A stretch of DNA of 12,657 bases from an uncultured Gluconobacter sp. (GCA_937880175.1 CALFLO010000104.1:1-12657); one strand, 5' to 3'; positions 1-6,176 are shown, counted from the first letter of the stretch. The notes: generated by a model not told the origin, from the letters alone. Made by a program: numbers and translations.

Positions 1-77
1 AAATAGGATAGCGGACGGAAATCCGCGTTCAGGACAAGAGCCGGAAAATGTTGACCGCTGGCGGACACCACACGCAT
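1..77 (-). CDS. HNH endonuclease family protein, N-terminal fragment (runs off left edge)
   Basis: Reading leftward, 25 complete codons from ATG at 77 give a peptide ending in PALVLNADFRPLSY. I recognise this as the conserved N-terminal block of a widespread alphaproteobacterial HNH endonuclease family in which VLNADFRPLSY precedes a PLSLW segment and, further on, the HNH zinc/metal site. Neither of those later parts is in the window, so the nuclease call rests on this N-terminal block and memory of the family. The start is uncertain. A Shine-Dalgarno-like AAAGGA sits directly against or over the ATG at 77, which is too close. It is better spaced for the in-frame GTG codons at 71 or 68. The frame also stays open upstream with only a TTG at 200. 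The gene is divergent from gluQ and its cellular role is not known to me. Confidence 0.72.
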   Translation of the reverse strand, partial: MRVVSASGQHFPALVLNADFRPLSY

Positions 78-97
78 CCTTTCTGCAAGGACGACAC

Positions 98-184
98 ATG
101 CGGGGATTACGGCGCCGAATGAAAACAGGACAAACAGCGGGAAAACACGTGTCGTCGGCTTCTTTGAAAGAACTATTCCAGTAA
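98..184 (+). CDS. Possible 28-codon small ORF in the gluQ leader
   Basis: An ATG at 98 is preceded by AAGGA at 87-91 with a 6-base gap, a better ribosome binding site than that of gluQ itself. The frame runs 28 codons to TAA at 182-184, beginning MRGLRRRMKTGQ and ending SLKELFQ. It is strongly basic at the N-terminus and has no recognisable family. It ends 37 bases before the gluQ ATG, so it could be a leader peptide or short protein, or chance. It contains no run of one amino acid that would suggest a classic attenuator. On the other strand the same bases lie just upstream of the HNH gene start. Support is the RBS and reading frame only. Confidence 0.25.
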   Translation: MRGLRRRMKTGQTAGKHVSSASLKELFQ

Positions 185-221
185 ACTGCGCGGACCGCAA
201 GAAAACGCTGGTGACACATTC

Positions 222-1085
222 ATGACGCCTCCTCCCACAACACGATTTGCGCCGAGTCCCACGGGATTTCTGCATCTGGGGCATGTGGTCTCGGGGCTGT
301 ATTCGCGGATCATGGCGGGTGACGGCGGAAAGTTTCTGATTCGTATCGAGGATATTGATACGACGCGCTGTACGCCGGAGTTGACGCAGGCTTTGCGTGA
401 GGATCTGGGGTGGCTCGGCTTGTCGTCAGACGGGCCGGTCCGGCGGCAGTCGGAGCATCTGGCGGAGTATCACGCCGTGCTGGCCAATCTGCGGGAACGG
501 GGGTTGCTGTATCCGTGTTTCTGTACGCGGCGGGAGATTGCCGAAGCTGCGACACAGGTCGCGCCAGATGGGAGTGTCGCTTATCCGGGGACCTGTCGGC
601 ATGGGGCAGTCCGTGCGGGACAGGGACGTGATCCGGTGTGGCGGCTCGATATGGCACGTGCGCTGGATGTGTTGCAGGGCGTACCGGGCTGGCATGAGGT
701 CGGGCATGGTCGGATTACAGGACAGGCCGATGCGTTCGGCGATATCGTTCTGGCGCGGCGGGATACTGGGGTGTCGTATCATCTGTGCGTGACGCATGAC
801 GACGCGTTTGAAGGCGTTACGATCGTGACGCGGGGGCGGGATCTGTATGAGGCGACGTCAGTCCAGCGTGTGTTGCAGGAGCTGATGGGCTGGCCGGAGC
901 CGACTTACGCGCATCATGCACTCATCATGGATGCTGATGGACAGAAACTGTCCAAGCGGGATGGGGCGGAAGGTGTGCGGCTTCTGCGGCAGGAGGGGTG
1001 GACGGCCCGGCAGGTTCTGGACCATCCACTCGTGTTGCAGGCTCTGGAGGCGAGCGCTTATTCGGGCGGGTACGTGCCCGGATAG
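222..1085 (+). CDS. gluQ: Glutamyl-Q tRNA(Asp) synthetase
   Basis: This 287-residue protein matches the truncated GluRS paralogue GluQ (YadB). It activates glutamate and attaches it to the queuosine base at position 34 of tRNA(Asp) in the cytosol. Visible class I synthetase signatures are RFAPSPTG (8-15) running into the HIGH-type HLGH (18-21), and the KMSKS-type KLSKR (242-246). Zinc-ligand candidates are C99, C101, Y121 and C125, the pattern of GluQ. The chain ends about 40 residues after KLSKR, so it lacks the anticodon-binding domain of true GluRS; this separates GluQ from GltX. The ATG at 222 is chosen because the conserved block starts only seven residues later; the upstream Shine-Dalgarno is weak. 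The gene stands alone on its strand, is divergent from the HNH gene, and its last 28 bases overlap the tail of the convergent lipoprotein gene. Confidence 0.93.
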   Translation: MTPPPTTRFAPSPTGFLHLGHVVSGLYSRIMAGDGGKFLIRIEDIDTTRCTPELTQALREDLGWLGLSSDGPVRRQSEHLAEYHAVLANLRERGLLYPCFCTRREIAEAATQVAPDGSVAYPGTCRHGAVRAGQGRDPVWRLDMARALDVLQGVPGWHEVGHGRITGQADAFGDIVLARRDTGVSYHLCVTHDDAFEGVTIVTRGRDLYEATSVQRVLQELMGWPEPTYAHHALIMDADGQKLSKRDGAEGVRLLRQEGWTARQVLDHPLVLQALEASAYSGGYVPG

Positions 1086-1189
1086 GTGATGTCCTGCGCG
1101 GGGCCGGGGGCGTGCGGGGCGCCTTTTTTGCCGCAGGCGGTCAGGCTGAGAGCCATGACGGCCATGCTGACGAGCAGCAGTGTTTTCAC
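1058..1189 (-). CDS. lptM: Small LptM-like (YifL-type) lipoprotein
   Basis: This 43-codon gene lies immediately downstream of argH. GTG at 1189 overlaps the argH TGA in a GTGA junction, with GGAG at 1197-1200 (minus strand, 7-base gap) as ribosome binding site. The product has a short signal (KTLLLV then a hydrophobic run) and a lipobox LTAC with C19 as the lipidated cysteine. After it come GKKGAP and a proline-rich tail with TYPGTYPPE. Small lipoproteins of this kind, with GKKG right after the cysteine, are the LptM/YifL group. In E. coli LptM helps assemble the LptD-LptE lipopolysaccharide translocon at the outer membrane. That role is inferred here from the short motif. Translational coupling to argH is likely. 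The 3' end overlaps the end of gluQ by 28 bases. Confidence 0.8.
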   Translation of the reverse strand: MKTLLLVSMAVMALSLTACGKKGAPHAPGPAQDITYPGTYPPE

Positions 1190-2631
1190 GCGGTTTCTCC
1201 AAGTTTTGCGAGCCATGCTTCGGCCTGATGCTTCACATTGGCTGGCGCGGTGCCGCCTTCGCTGGTGCGGGAGGCCAGAGACGCTTCGACGGTGAGGACA
1301 TCGAAGACGCTCTTGTTGATCTGCGGTTCGACGGACTGCATCTCTTCAAGCGACAGGTCGGCCAGATCGCAGCCTTTCTGTTCCGCCATGCCGACCAGAC
1401 GGCCGGTGACGTGATGGGCGGTGCGGAAGGGGACGCGCAGTTCGCGGACCAGCCAGTCGGCGAGGTCCGTGGCGGTGGAGAAGCCCATGCCTGCGACTTC
1501 GCGCATTCGCGGTGCGTTGGCTTTCAGATCGCGGATCATGCCGTCCATGGCGGCCAGAGAGAGCGTCATGGCCTCGGTCGCGTCGAAGACCGGTTCCTTG
1601 TCTTCCTGCGTGTCCTTGGCATAGGCGAGGGGCAGGCCCTTCATGACTGTGAGCAGGCCTACGAAATCGCCCATGATCCGGCCGATTTTGGCGCGCACCA
1701 GTTCGGCGGCGTCCGGGTTGCGTTTCTGCGGCATGATGGACGAGCCGGTCGTGAAGGCATCCGACAGCGTGACGAACCCGAAGGGGGCGGAGGCCCACAT
1801 CACGATTTCCTCGGCCAGACGTGACAGGTGCATGGCCTGTAGCGACAGGGCGGAGAGGAATTCGAGCGCGAAGTCACGGTCGGAGACGGCATCGAGGGAA
1901 TTGGCGGTCGGGCGATCGAAATCCAGCGCTGCGGCCGTCATGCGGCGGTCGATCGGGAAGGACGTACCGGCAAGGGCGGCCGAGCCGAGCGGGCATTCGT
2001 TCAGACGGGCGCGAGCGTCGCGCAGGCGGCCGCGATCGCGCGACAGCATCTCGACATAGGCCAGAAGATGGTGGCCGAATGTGACCGGCTGGGCGACCTG
2101 AAGATGCGTGAAGCCCGGCATCGGCGTTGCGGCATGTTCGAGTGCGCGGGTGGCGAGAGAGCGCATCAGGGCGGCGGTCTGCTCCTGAAGGCCGTCAATC
2201 GCATCGCGGACCCAGAGGCGGAAATCGGTGGCGACCTGATCGTTGCGCGAGCGCGCCGTGTGCAGGCGCTTGCCTGCCTCGCCGATGCGCTCGGACAGGC
2301 GGGCCTCGATGTTCATGTGGATGTCTTCGAGGGCCGGAGAGAAGTCGAAGCGGCCTTCGCTGATGTCCTGTGCGATGTCGCCGAGGCCCTGACGGATTTC
2401 GACCAGCTCGGTTTCGGTCAGCAGGCCGACCTTCTGGAGCATGGCGGCATGGGCGAGGGAGCCGCGGATGTCCTGTCGCCACAGGATTTTGTCAAATCCG
2501 ATGGAGGCGTTGATTTCACCCATGATGGCGGCCGGACCCGAGGCAAAACGGCCACCCCATTGCGGATTGGCGGCTGTGCCTTCAAAGGATGTAGCGGCAT
2601 CTGATTGTGTATCGACAGGAGCGTTTTTCAT
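1186..2631 (-). CDS. argH: Argininosuccinate lyase
   Basis: This 481-residue member of the fumarase/aspartase superfamily splits argininosuccinate into arginine and fumarate, the last step of arginine synthesis, in a cytosolic homotetramer. The N-terminal QWGGRF (24-29) is typical of ArgH. The three superfamily regions are visible: TARSRNDQVATD (125-136), PGFTHLQVAQP (172-182, with H175 the histidine of the active site) and the flexible signature loop GSSIMPQKRNPD (296-307) with the catalytic serine. Length is slightly above the usual 460 because of about 20 extra N-terminal residues. ATG at 2631 is the only good start, although no clear Shine-Dalgarno precedes it. It is divergent from the first TlpA-like gene with only 15 bases between the starts, and overlaps the lipoprotein gene downstream by four bases. 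Confidence 0.96.
   Translation of the reverse strand: MKNAPVDTQSDAATSFEGTAANPQWGGRFASGPAAIMGEINASIGFDKILWRQDIRGSLAHAAMLQKVGLLTETELVEIRQGLGDIAQDISEGRFDFSPALEDIHMNIEARLSERIGEAGKRLHTARSRNDQVATDFRLWVRDAIDGLQEQTAALMRSLATRALEHAATPMPGFTHLQVAQPVTFGHHLLAYVEMLSRDRGRLRDARARLNECPLGSAALAGTSFPIDRRMTAAALDFDRPTANSLDAVSDRDFALEFLSALSLQAMHLSRLAEEIVMWASAPFGFVTLSDAFTTGSSIMPQKRNPDAAELVRAKIGRIMGDFVGLLTVMKGLPLAYAKDTQEDKEPVFDATEAMTLSLAAMDGMIRDLKANAPRMREVAGMGFSTATDLADWLVRELRVPFRTAHHVTGRLVGMAEQKGCDLADLSLEEMQSVEPQINKSVFDVLTVEASLASRTSEGGTAPANVKHQAEAWLAKLGETA
1197..1200 (-). promoter_or_regulatory. Ribosome binding site of the LptM-like gene
   Basis: On the minus strand GGAG lies seven bases before the GTG at 1189, inside the last codons of argH. 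It supports this short reading frame being a translated gene. Confidence 0.6.
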
Positions 2632-2646
2632 GGGAACCGTAAACAG

Positions 2647-3258
2647 ATGATTCGGAAGCAGATCGACCGGCGAACCCTTCTTGGAAGAGCAGCCAGCCTA
2701 GCTGCGGCAGCCTCCCTCTGCAATTGCGGGCTGGGGAATTCTGCTCGCGCGGCAGATGGCGCGCAGCCGATCCTGCCGTCGCTGAGGCCGGGTGCGCCCC
2801 GGCTGGAGCCTGTGAACTTCCAGCTTGTGGGGCCGGGAGGAACGGCCCTTTCCCTCGCTACGTTGCGGGGGCGGCCGTTCATTCTGCATCTCTGGGCAAC
2901 CTGGTGTCCGCCCTGTCGGCTGGAGTTGCCGGCGCTGAATGCGTTTATCGAGAAAACAGGGTCGAGCATTCCCGTGATTCCGGTGGCCGTGGCCAGCCCG
3001 CTGCCGAAGGTCATGATCTTTCTGGCGCAAGGCAATCTGCCGCATATCGCGCCCTGGACGCTGGGGCAGCATGAGTTTTCCCAATGGTTTGCGTCGGGGG
3101 GCACATCCGGCGAGCCGAGCCTGCCCATGACCTGCGTGATCGATGCGCAGGGGCGACTGCGGGCCAGCGTTGAAGGGGAAATGGCGTGGGCTGCGCCGGA
3201 TACTCGGGCGTCGCTGGAGAAGATCCTGTCGGATCTTCAGGCGTCCAAACCGGCGTGA
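2647..3258 (+). CDS. TlpA-like thiol-disulfide oxidoreductase 1, Tat-type signal
   Basis: This is a 203-residue thioredoxin-fold protein of the TlpA/ResA group, expected in the periplasm, where such proteins reduce disulfides in partner proteins such as apocytochromes or copper-site proteins. The N-terminus carries DRRTLLGRAA with R8-R9, then an alanine-rich hydrophobic stretch and an ARA/AD cleavage candidate after residue 35, resembling a twin-arginine signal. The active site is WCPPC (W86, C87, C90) inside LHLWATWCPPC. The cis-proline of the fold is P160 in SLPMTCVID. ATG at 2647 was chosen because it places the twin arginines near the start; the frame extends to a TTG at 2605, which would overlap argH and has no obvious site. 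It is first of three tandem paralogues and overlaps the next by GTGA. The substrate cannot be read from the sequence. Confidence 0.87.
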   Translation: MIRKQIDRRTLLGRAASLAAAASLCNCGLGNSARAADGAQPILPSLRPGAPRLEPVNFQLVGPGGTALSLATLRGRPFILHLWATWCPPCRLELPALNAFIEKTGSSIPVIPVAVASPLPKVMIFLAQGNLPHIAPWTLGQHEFSQWFASGGTSGEPSLPMTCVIDAQGRLRASVEGEMAWAAPDTRASLEKILSDLQASKPA

Positions 3259-3836
3259 GTTCCGGTCTGGTCAGTCGGCGGAATGTTGTTTTCGGGACAG
3301 CGGGCCTCGCCGTTGCGGTGGGTTACGGGGCCTCGAAGCTGGCGGGGACGGTCGTTCGGAGGGGGATGCCGATCGATCGTCTGATGCCGGGGAAAGCCGT
3401 TTCGGAGCCTGTCGGGTTCGGGCTGTCCGGCCCGGATGGCGCGCGTGATGCGCTGGCTTCGCATCGGGGGACGCCGTTTCTGCTGCATGTCTGGGCGACG
3501 TGGTGCCCGCCGTGTCGCCACGAACTGCCGGGGCTGGCGGCTTTCATGAAAGCATGGGGACCGGATTGTCCGGTTATCCCGGTGGCGGTTTCGAGCGGTT
3601 CACCGGATGATATCCGGGCGTTCCTGACGCGCAATAACGTGGTCGGGCTGCCCGTCTGGACGGTCGCCGGGGAGGATCTGAAAATGTTGTCCGGCAACGG
3701 AGCGCTTGCCATCCCCGTAACATTCCTGATTGATAACGCAGGGTGCGTTCGGGCGACGGCGGCGGGATCGCTGGACTGGGCCAGTCCCGGAGCTACCGAT
3801 GCGCTGCGCCGGGTGCTGGCCGCGACCGCTGCCTGA
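3255..3836 (+). CDS. TlpA-like thiol-disulfide oxidoreductase 2, Tat-type signal
   Basis: This is a 193-residue TlpA-group protein. GTG at 3255 overlaps the TGA of the preceding gene, so translation is probably coupled; no good Shine-Dalgarno is seen. The frame is open back to 3186, but starting at 3255 puts SRRNVVF (R8-R9) near the start, a good twin-arginine motif. It is followed by a hydrophobic stretch to about residue 24 with no clear cleavage site and then RRG, so it may remain a membrane anchor facing the periplasm. The active site WATWCPPC has C84 and C87, and the cis-proline is P154 in AIPVTFLID. Two further cysteines, C105 and C164, are not in the other two mature paralogues at these places. 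The C-terminal GSLDW resembles GEMAW and GNMDW of its neighbours. The role is inferred as periplasmic thiol reduction or exchange. Confidence 0.85.
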   Translation: MSSGLVSRRNVVFGTAGLAVAVGYGASKLAGTVVRRGMPIDRLMPGKAVSEPVGFGLSGPDGARDALASHRGTPFLLHVWATWCPPCRHELPGLAAFMKAWGPDCPVIPVAVSSGSPDDIRAFLTRNNVVGLPVWTVAGEDLKMLSGNGALAIPVTFLIDNAGCVRATAAGSLDWASPGATDALRRVLAATAA

Positions 3837-3864
3837 GCCGCGCCATGACTGATCTGCTGTAACG

Positions 3865-3869
3865 AAGGA
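3865..3869 (+). promoter_or_regulatory. Ribosome binding site of third TlpA-like gene
   Basis: AAGGA lies four bases before ATG at 3874. It supports that start over the in-frame ATG three codons later, and shows that this gene, unlike the second, has its own initiation site. Confidence 0.55.
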
Positions 3870-3873
3870 ACGG

Positions 3874-4545
3874 ATGTCCAACATGACTTTTCCCCTGACA
3901 CGTCGTCATCTTCTGGGAGGGGCCGGGGCCCTTCTGGTTTCGGGAGGCGCTCTCTCAAAAGGGGCCATTGCTGCAACGGCTGCAAAGGAAGAGGCTGGAA
4001 AAGGTCTGGCTTTCGAGCCGAACTCTTTTGGGAGGCTGGCGGTGCCGAAGGTTTTGCCGCCGCTGAGCGTGCAGAACGAGCAGGGGCAGGACGTGCCGCT
4101 GTCGCACTGGTACGGCAATCCGTTCATTTTGCATTTCTGGGCAACCTGGTGCCCGCCCTGCATCCGTGAACTGCCTTCGGTGAATGCGACGGCGAAGGCT
4201 CTGGACGCGGATGGTCCGCAGATCGTGGCGGTTGCGGTGCGTGGCAGCACCATTCCGAAGGTCCGGGCGTTTTATGACAGCCACGGGATAGACACGCTTC
4301 CGGTGCTGGTCGATCCGGTGTCGGGTGTGATGATGGAGACGGCGGATCAGGCGGCTCTGGTGCAGTCCATCCGGCAGGTGCGTCCCGATGACCTGAAGGA
4401 TCTGACGCCGGATGTCATGTCCCTGCATGGTGTGCCGCGTTCGCTGATCCTGAATGCGAAAGGCGAGGTCGTCGCGGAGTCCATCGGGAACATGGACTGG
4501 TCGGCGGACGCCGTGAGGCATACTGTGCGGGCCTTGGCTGGATAG
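3874..4545 (+). CDS. TlpA-like thiol-disulfide oxidoreductase 3, Tat-type signal
   Basis: This is the third tandem TlpA-group protein, 223 residues. The N-terminus has TRRHLLGGAGALL (R10-R11 and a hydrophobic core), a twin-arginine-like signal, with an AIA/AT cleavage candidate near residue 33. The active site is FWATWCPPC with C93 and C96; the cis-proline is P188 in GVPRSLILN. Between the LPVLVDP strand (142-148) and the cis-proline there are about 40 residues, against roughly 15 in paralogue 2. This extra acidic/helical segment (about 149-183) may alter partner binding. Start ATG 3874 has AAGGA in front. It lies 37 bases after paralogue 2 and 18 before the next gene, so is probably co-transcribed. 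Function beyond periplasmic dithiol/disulfide chemistry is not shown by the sequence. Confidence 0.87.
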   Translation: MSNMTFPLTRRHLLGGAGALLVSGGALSKGAIAATAAKEEAGKGLAFEPNSFGRLAVPKVLPPLSVQNEQGQDVPLSHWYGNPFILHFWATWCPPCIRELPSVNATAKALDADGPQIVAVAVRGSTIPKVRAFYDSHGIDTLPVLVDPVSGVMMETADQAALVQSIRQVRPDDLKDLTPDVMSLHGVPRSLILNAKGEVVAESIGNMDWSADAVRHTVRALAG

Positions 4546-4563
4546 TAAGAGTGTGAAGTCCTG

Positions 4564-5340
4564 ATGTCTGCTCCCCTTCTCGGCGCCAGTGATCCGGCGC
4601 CTTTCCTTCTCTTTCCTGAAAAAAAGCCGTCTCCGTTCGTGTTCGTGAGCGAGCATGCGGGGCGGGCGGTTCCGGATGCGCTGGGGGATATGTGGGTGCA
4701 GACCGAGGACTGGGAGCGTCACATTGCCTGGGATATCGGTATCGTGGGTGTGGGGCGTGTCCTGCACGAAACGCTGGGTTCGGCGCTGATCGAGCAGGTC
4801 TATTCCCGGCTTGTGATCGACTGCAACCGTGCGCCAGGCCATCCGACCTCCATGCCGCTGGTGAGCGACGGGACGCCGATTCCGGTCAATCAGGCGGCGC
4901 AGGAGACCTGCCGGGCGAAGCGGGAGCGGGAAATCCTGCATCCGTATCATGACACGATCGCGGAAGTCCTGACCGAACGCGGCCCCCGCCCGACGGCACT
5001 GATTGCGCTGCACAGCTTCACGCCGCAGATGAACGGCATGGACCGGCCTTGGCAGGTCGGTATCCTTCACAATCAGGACAGCCGGATGGCGTCGATTGCG
5101 CTGGAACTGCTGCGGGAAGACAAGACGCTGTGTGTGGGCGACAATGAACCCTACGTTCTGACGGACGCATCCGATTATACGGTGCCGCGTCATGCGGAAG
5201 CGGGTGGATTGCCCTATCTGGAAATTGAAATCCGGCAGGATCTGATTGCGGAAAAGACCGGACAGCGCGAATGGGCTGCGCGTCTGGCGGTGCTTCTGCC
5301 GAAAGTCTGGGAAAGGCTGGCGGAAGGAGCGGGCGCATGA
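4564..5340 (+). CDS. N-formylglutamate amidohydrolase family protein
   Basis: This 258-residue protein belongs to the N-formylglutamate amidohydrolase (FGase, HutG-type) family, zinc-dependent enzymes related to carboxypeptidases. They release formate from N-formyl-glutamate in histidine breakdown. Family marks are SEHAG (29-33), YSRLVIDCNR (80-89), ALHSFTP (148-154) and the C-terminal HAEAGGLPYLEIEIRQD (210-226). No hut gene is nearby, and alphaproteobacterial homologues often sit outside hut operons. The natural substrate may therefore be another N-acyl or N-formyl amino acid, or the protein may have a different amidase role. Its last codons hold the ribosome binding site of aroE, which it overlaps by ATGA. 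ATG 4564 follows the third TlpA-like gene by 18 bases; its Shine-Dalgarno is weak. Confidence 0.85.
   Translation: MSAPLLGASDPAPFLLFPEKKPSPFVFVSEHAGRAVPDALGDMWVQTEDWERHIAWDIGIVGVGRVLHETLGSALIEQVYSRLVIDCNRAPGHPTSMPLVSDGTPIPVNQAAQETCRAKREREILHPYHDTIAEVLTERGPRPTALIALHSFTPQMNGMDRPWQVGILHNQDSRMASIALELLREDKTLCVGDNEPYVLTDASDYTVPRHAEAGGLPYLEIEIRQDLIAEKTGQREWAARLAVLLPKVWERLAEGAGA
5324..5329 (+). promoter_or_regulatory. Ribosome binding site of aroE
   Basis: AAGGAG sits seven bases before ATG 5337, inside the end of the amidohydrolase gene. It fixes the aroE start at 5337 rather than at the in-frame upstream ATG at 5271. Confidence 0.7.
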
Positions 5341-6176
5341 TTGACGGGCACACGAAACTCGCGGGCGTTATGGGATGGCCGGTGGAGCATTCACGCTCGC
5401 CGCTGATGCACAATCACTGGTGCCGGGTGAATGGTGTGAACGGTGCGTATATGCCGTTGCCCACACGACCGGAAGGGTTTGATCAGGCGCTGCGTGGACT
5501 GGCGGCCGCCGGGTTCCAGGGCGTGAATGTCACCATTCCGCACAAGGAAGCGGCGATGCGGGCCTGTGACGAGCTGACCCCGACGGCCAAGCGGGCGGGG
5601 GCGGTGAACACGATCTGTTTCGTGGCCGGGCGGATCATTGGCGACTGCACGGACGGGACGGGTTTTTGCGACAATCTGGGCGCACATGACGTGACGATTG
5701 CCGGTCGTGCCATGGTTCTGGGTGCGGGTGGTGCGGCACGGGCAGTGGCGGCGGCGCTTCTGGATCGGGGCTGTGAGGTTGTGATTGCCAACCGGACGCT
5801 GGAGCGGGCCGAGGCTCTGGTCGAGGCGCTGGGTGGCGGTGAAGCCGTGGCCTGGTATGAATGGCCGTCGCTGCTGTCGGGTTGTTCGCTTCTGGTGAAT
5901 GCGACGTCGATGGGGATGGGCGGTAGAGCCGGGATGGACTGGGATGCGGTCCTTCGGGAGGCCGCGCCGGGGCTGTGTGTGACGGATATCGTCTATACGC
6001 CGCGCGAGACGCCGCTTCTGCTGGCGGCTCAGGCGCGGGGGCTGCGAACGGTGGACGGTCTGGGGATGCTCGTGCATCAGGCGCGGGCCGGGTTTCGGGC
6101 GTGGTTCGGTGTTGATCCTGAAGCGGACCGGACGACGTTTGATCTGCTGGCGGCGAGCCTGCGCACTGACGCGTGA
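5337..6176 (+). CDS. aroE: Shikimate dehydrogenase (NADP+)
   Basis: This 279-residue enzyme reduces 3-dehydroshikimate to shikimate with NADPH, the fourth step of the shikimate pathway to aromatic amino acids, in the cytosol. The substrate domain shows SRSP (19-22), NVTIPHK (64-70) with catalytic K70, AVNT (89-92) and D106. The nucleotide domain has GAGGAARA (129-136) and the NADP-selecting NRT..RA (152-158). The C-terminal part has DIVYTPRETPLL (217-228) and the GLGML helix start. This is the usual AroE length. ATG 5337 overlaps the preceding TGA and has a strong ribosome binding site. It overlaps coaE by GTGA. The order aroE-coaE-dnaQ is a common alphaproteobacterial arrangement. Confidence 0.96.
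   Translation: MIDGHTKLAGVMGWPVEHSRSPLMHNHWCRVNGVNGAYMPLPTRPEGFDQALRGLAAAGFQGVNVTIPHKEAAMRACDELTPTAKRAGAVNTICFVAGRIIGDCTDGTGFCDNLGAHDVTIAGRAMVLGAGGAARAVAAALLDRGCEVVIANRTLERAEALVEALGGGEAVAWYEWPSLLSGCSLLVNATSMGMGGRAGMDWDAVLREAAPGLCVTDIVYTPRETPLLLAAQARGLRTVDGLGMLVHQARAGFRAWFGVDPEADRTTFDLLAASLRTDA

Noticed and set aside
164..192. TTGAAA as a -35 box for gluQ
   Set aside because: At 16-18 bases downstream there is no TATAAT-like hexamer (TGCGCG instead), so no promoter is claimed.
222..1085. gluQ as a truncated or degraded gltX (glutamyl-tRNA synthetase)
   Set aside because: The catalytic motifs and zinc-ligand pattern are intact and the missing anticodon domain is normal for GluQ, so it is not a pseudogene.
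1095..1130. GC-rich stretch followed by six T after gluQ, like an intrinsic terminator
   Set aside because: No stable stem of more than about four pairs can be formed next to the T run, and the T run is explained by the two lysine codons of the LptM-like protein on the other strand.
2068..2604. Plus-strand open frame of 178 codons opposite argH
   Set aside because: argH is certain on the other strand and the predicted peptide has no recognisable domain; it is an antisense shadow.
2713..2730. Possible lipobox at the two cysteines in the first TlpA-like signal peptide
   Set aside because: The residues before each cysteine (ASL and LCN) do not fit the usual lipobox, where Gly, Ala or Ser precedes the cysteine; an ARA cleavage site further on fits better.
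3955..5193. 412-codon open frame on the minus strand
   Set aside because: It lies wholly opposite the third TlpA-like gene and the amidohydrolase gene, is rich in Arg, His and Gln as expected for an antisense shadow in GC-rich DNA, and shows no family motif.
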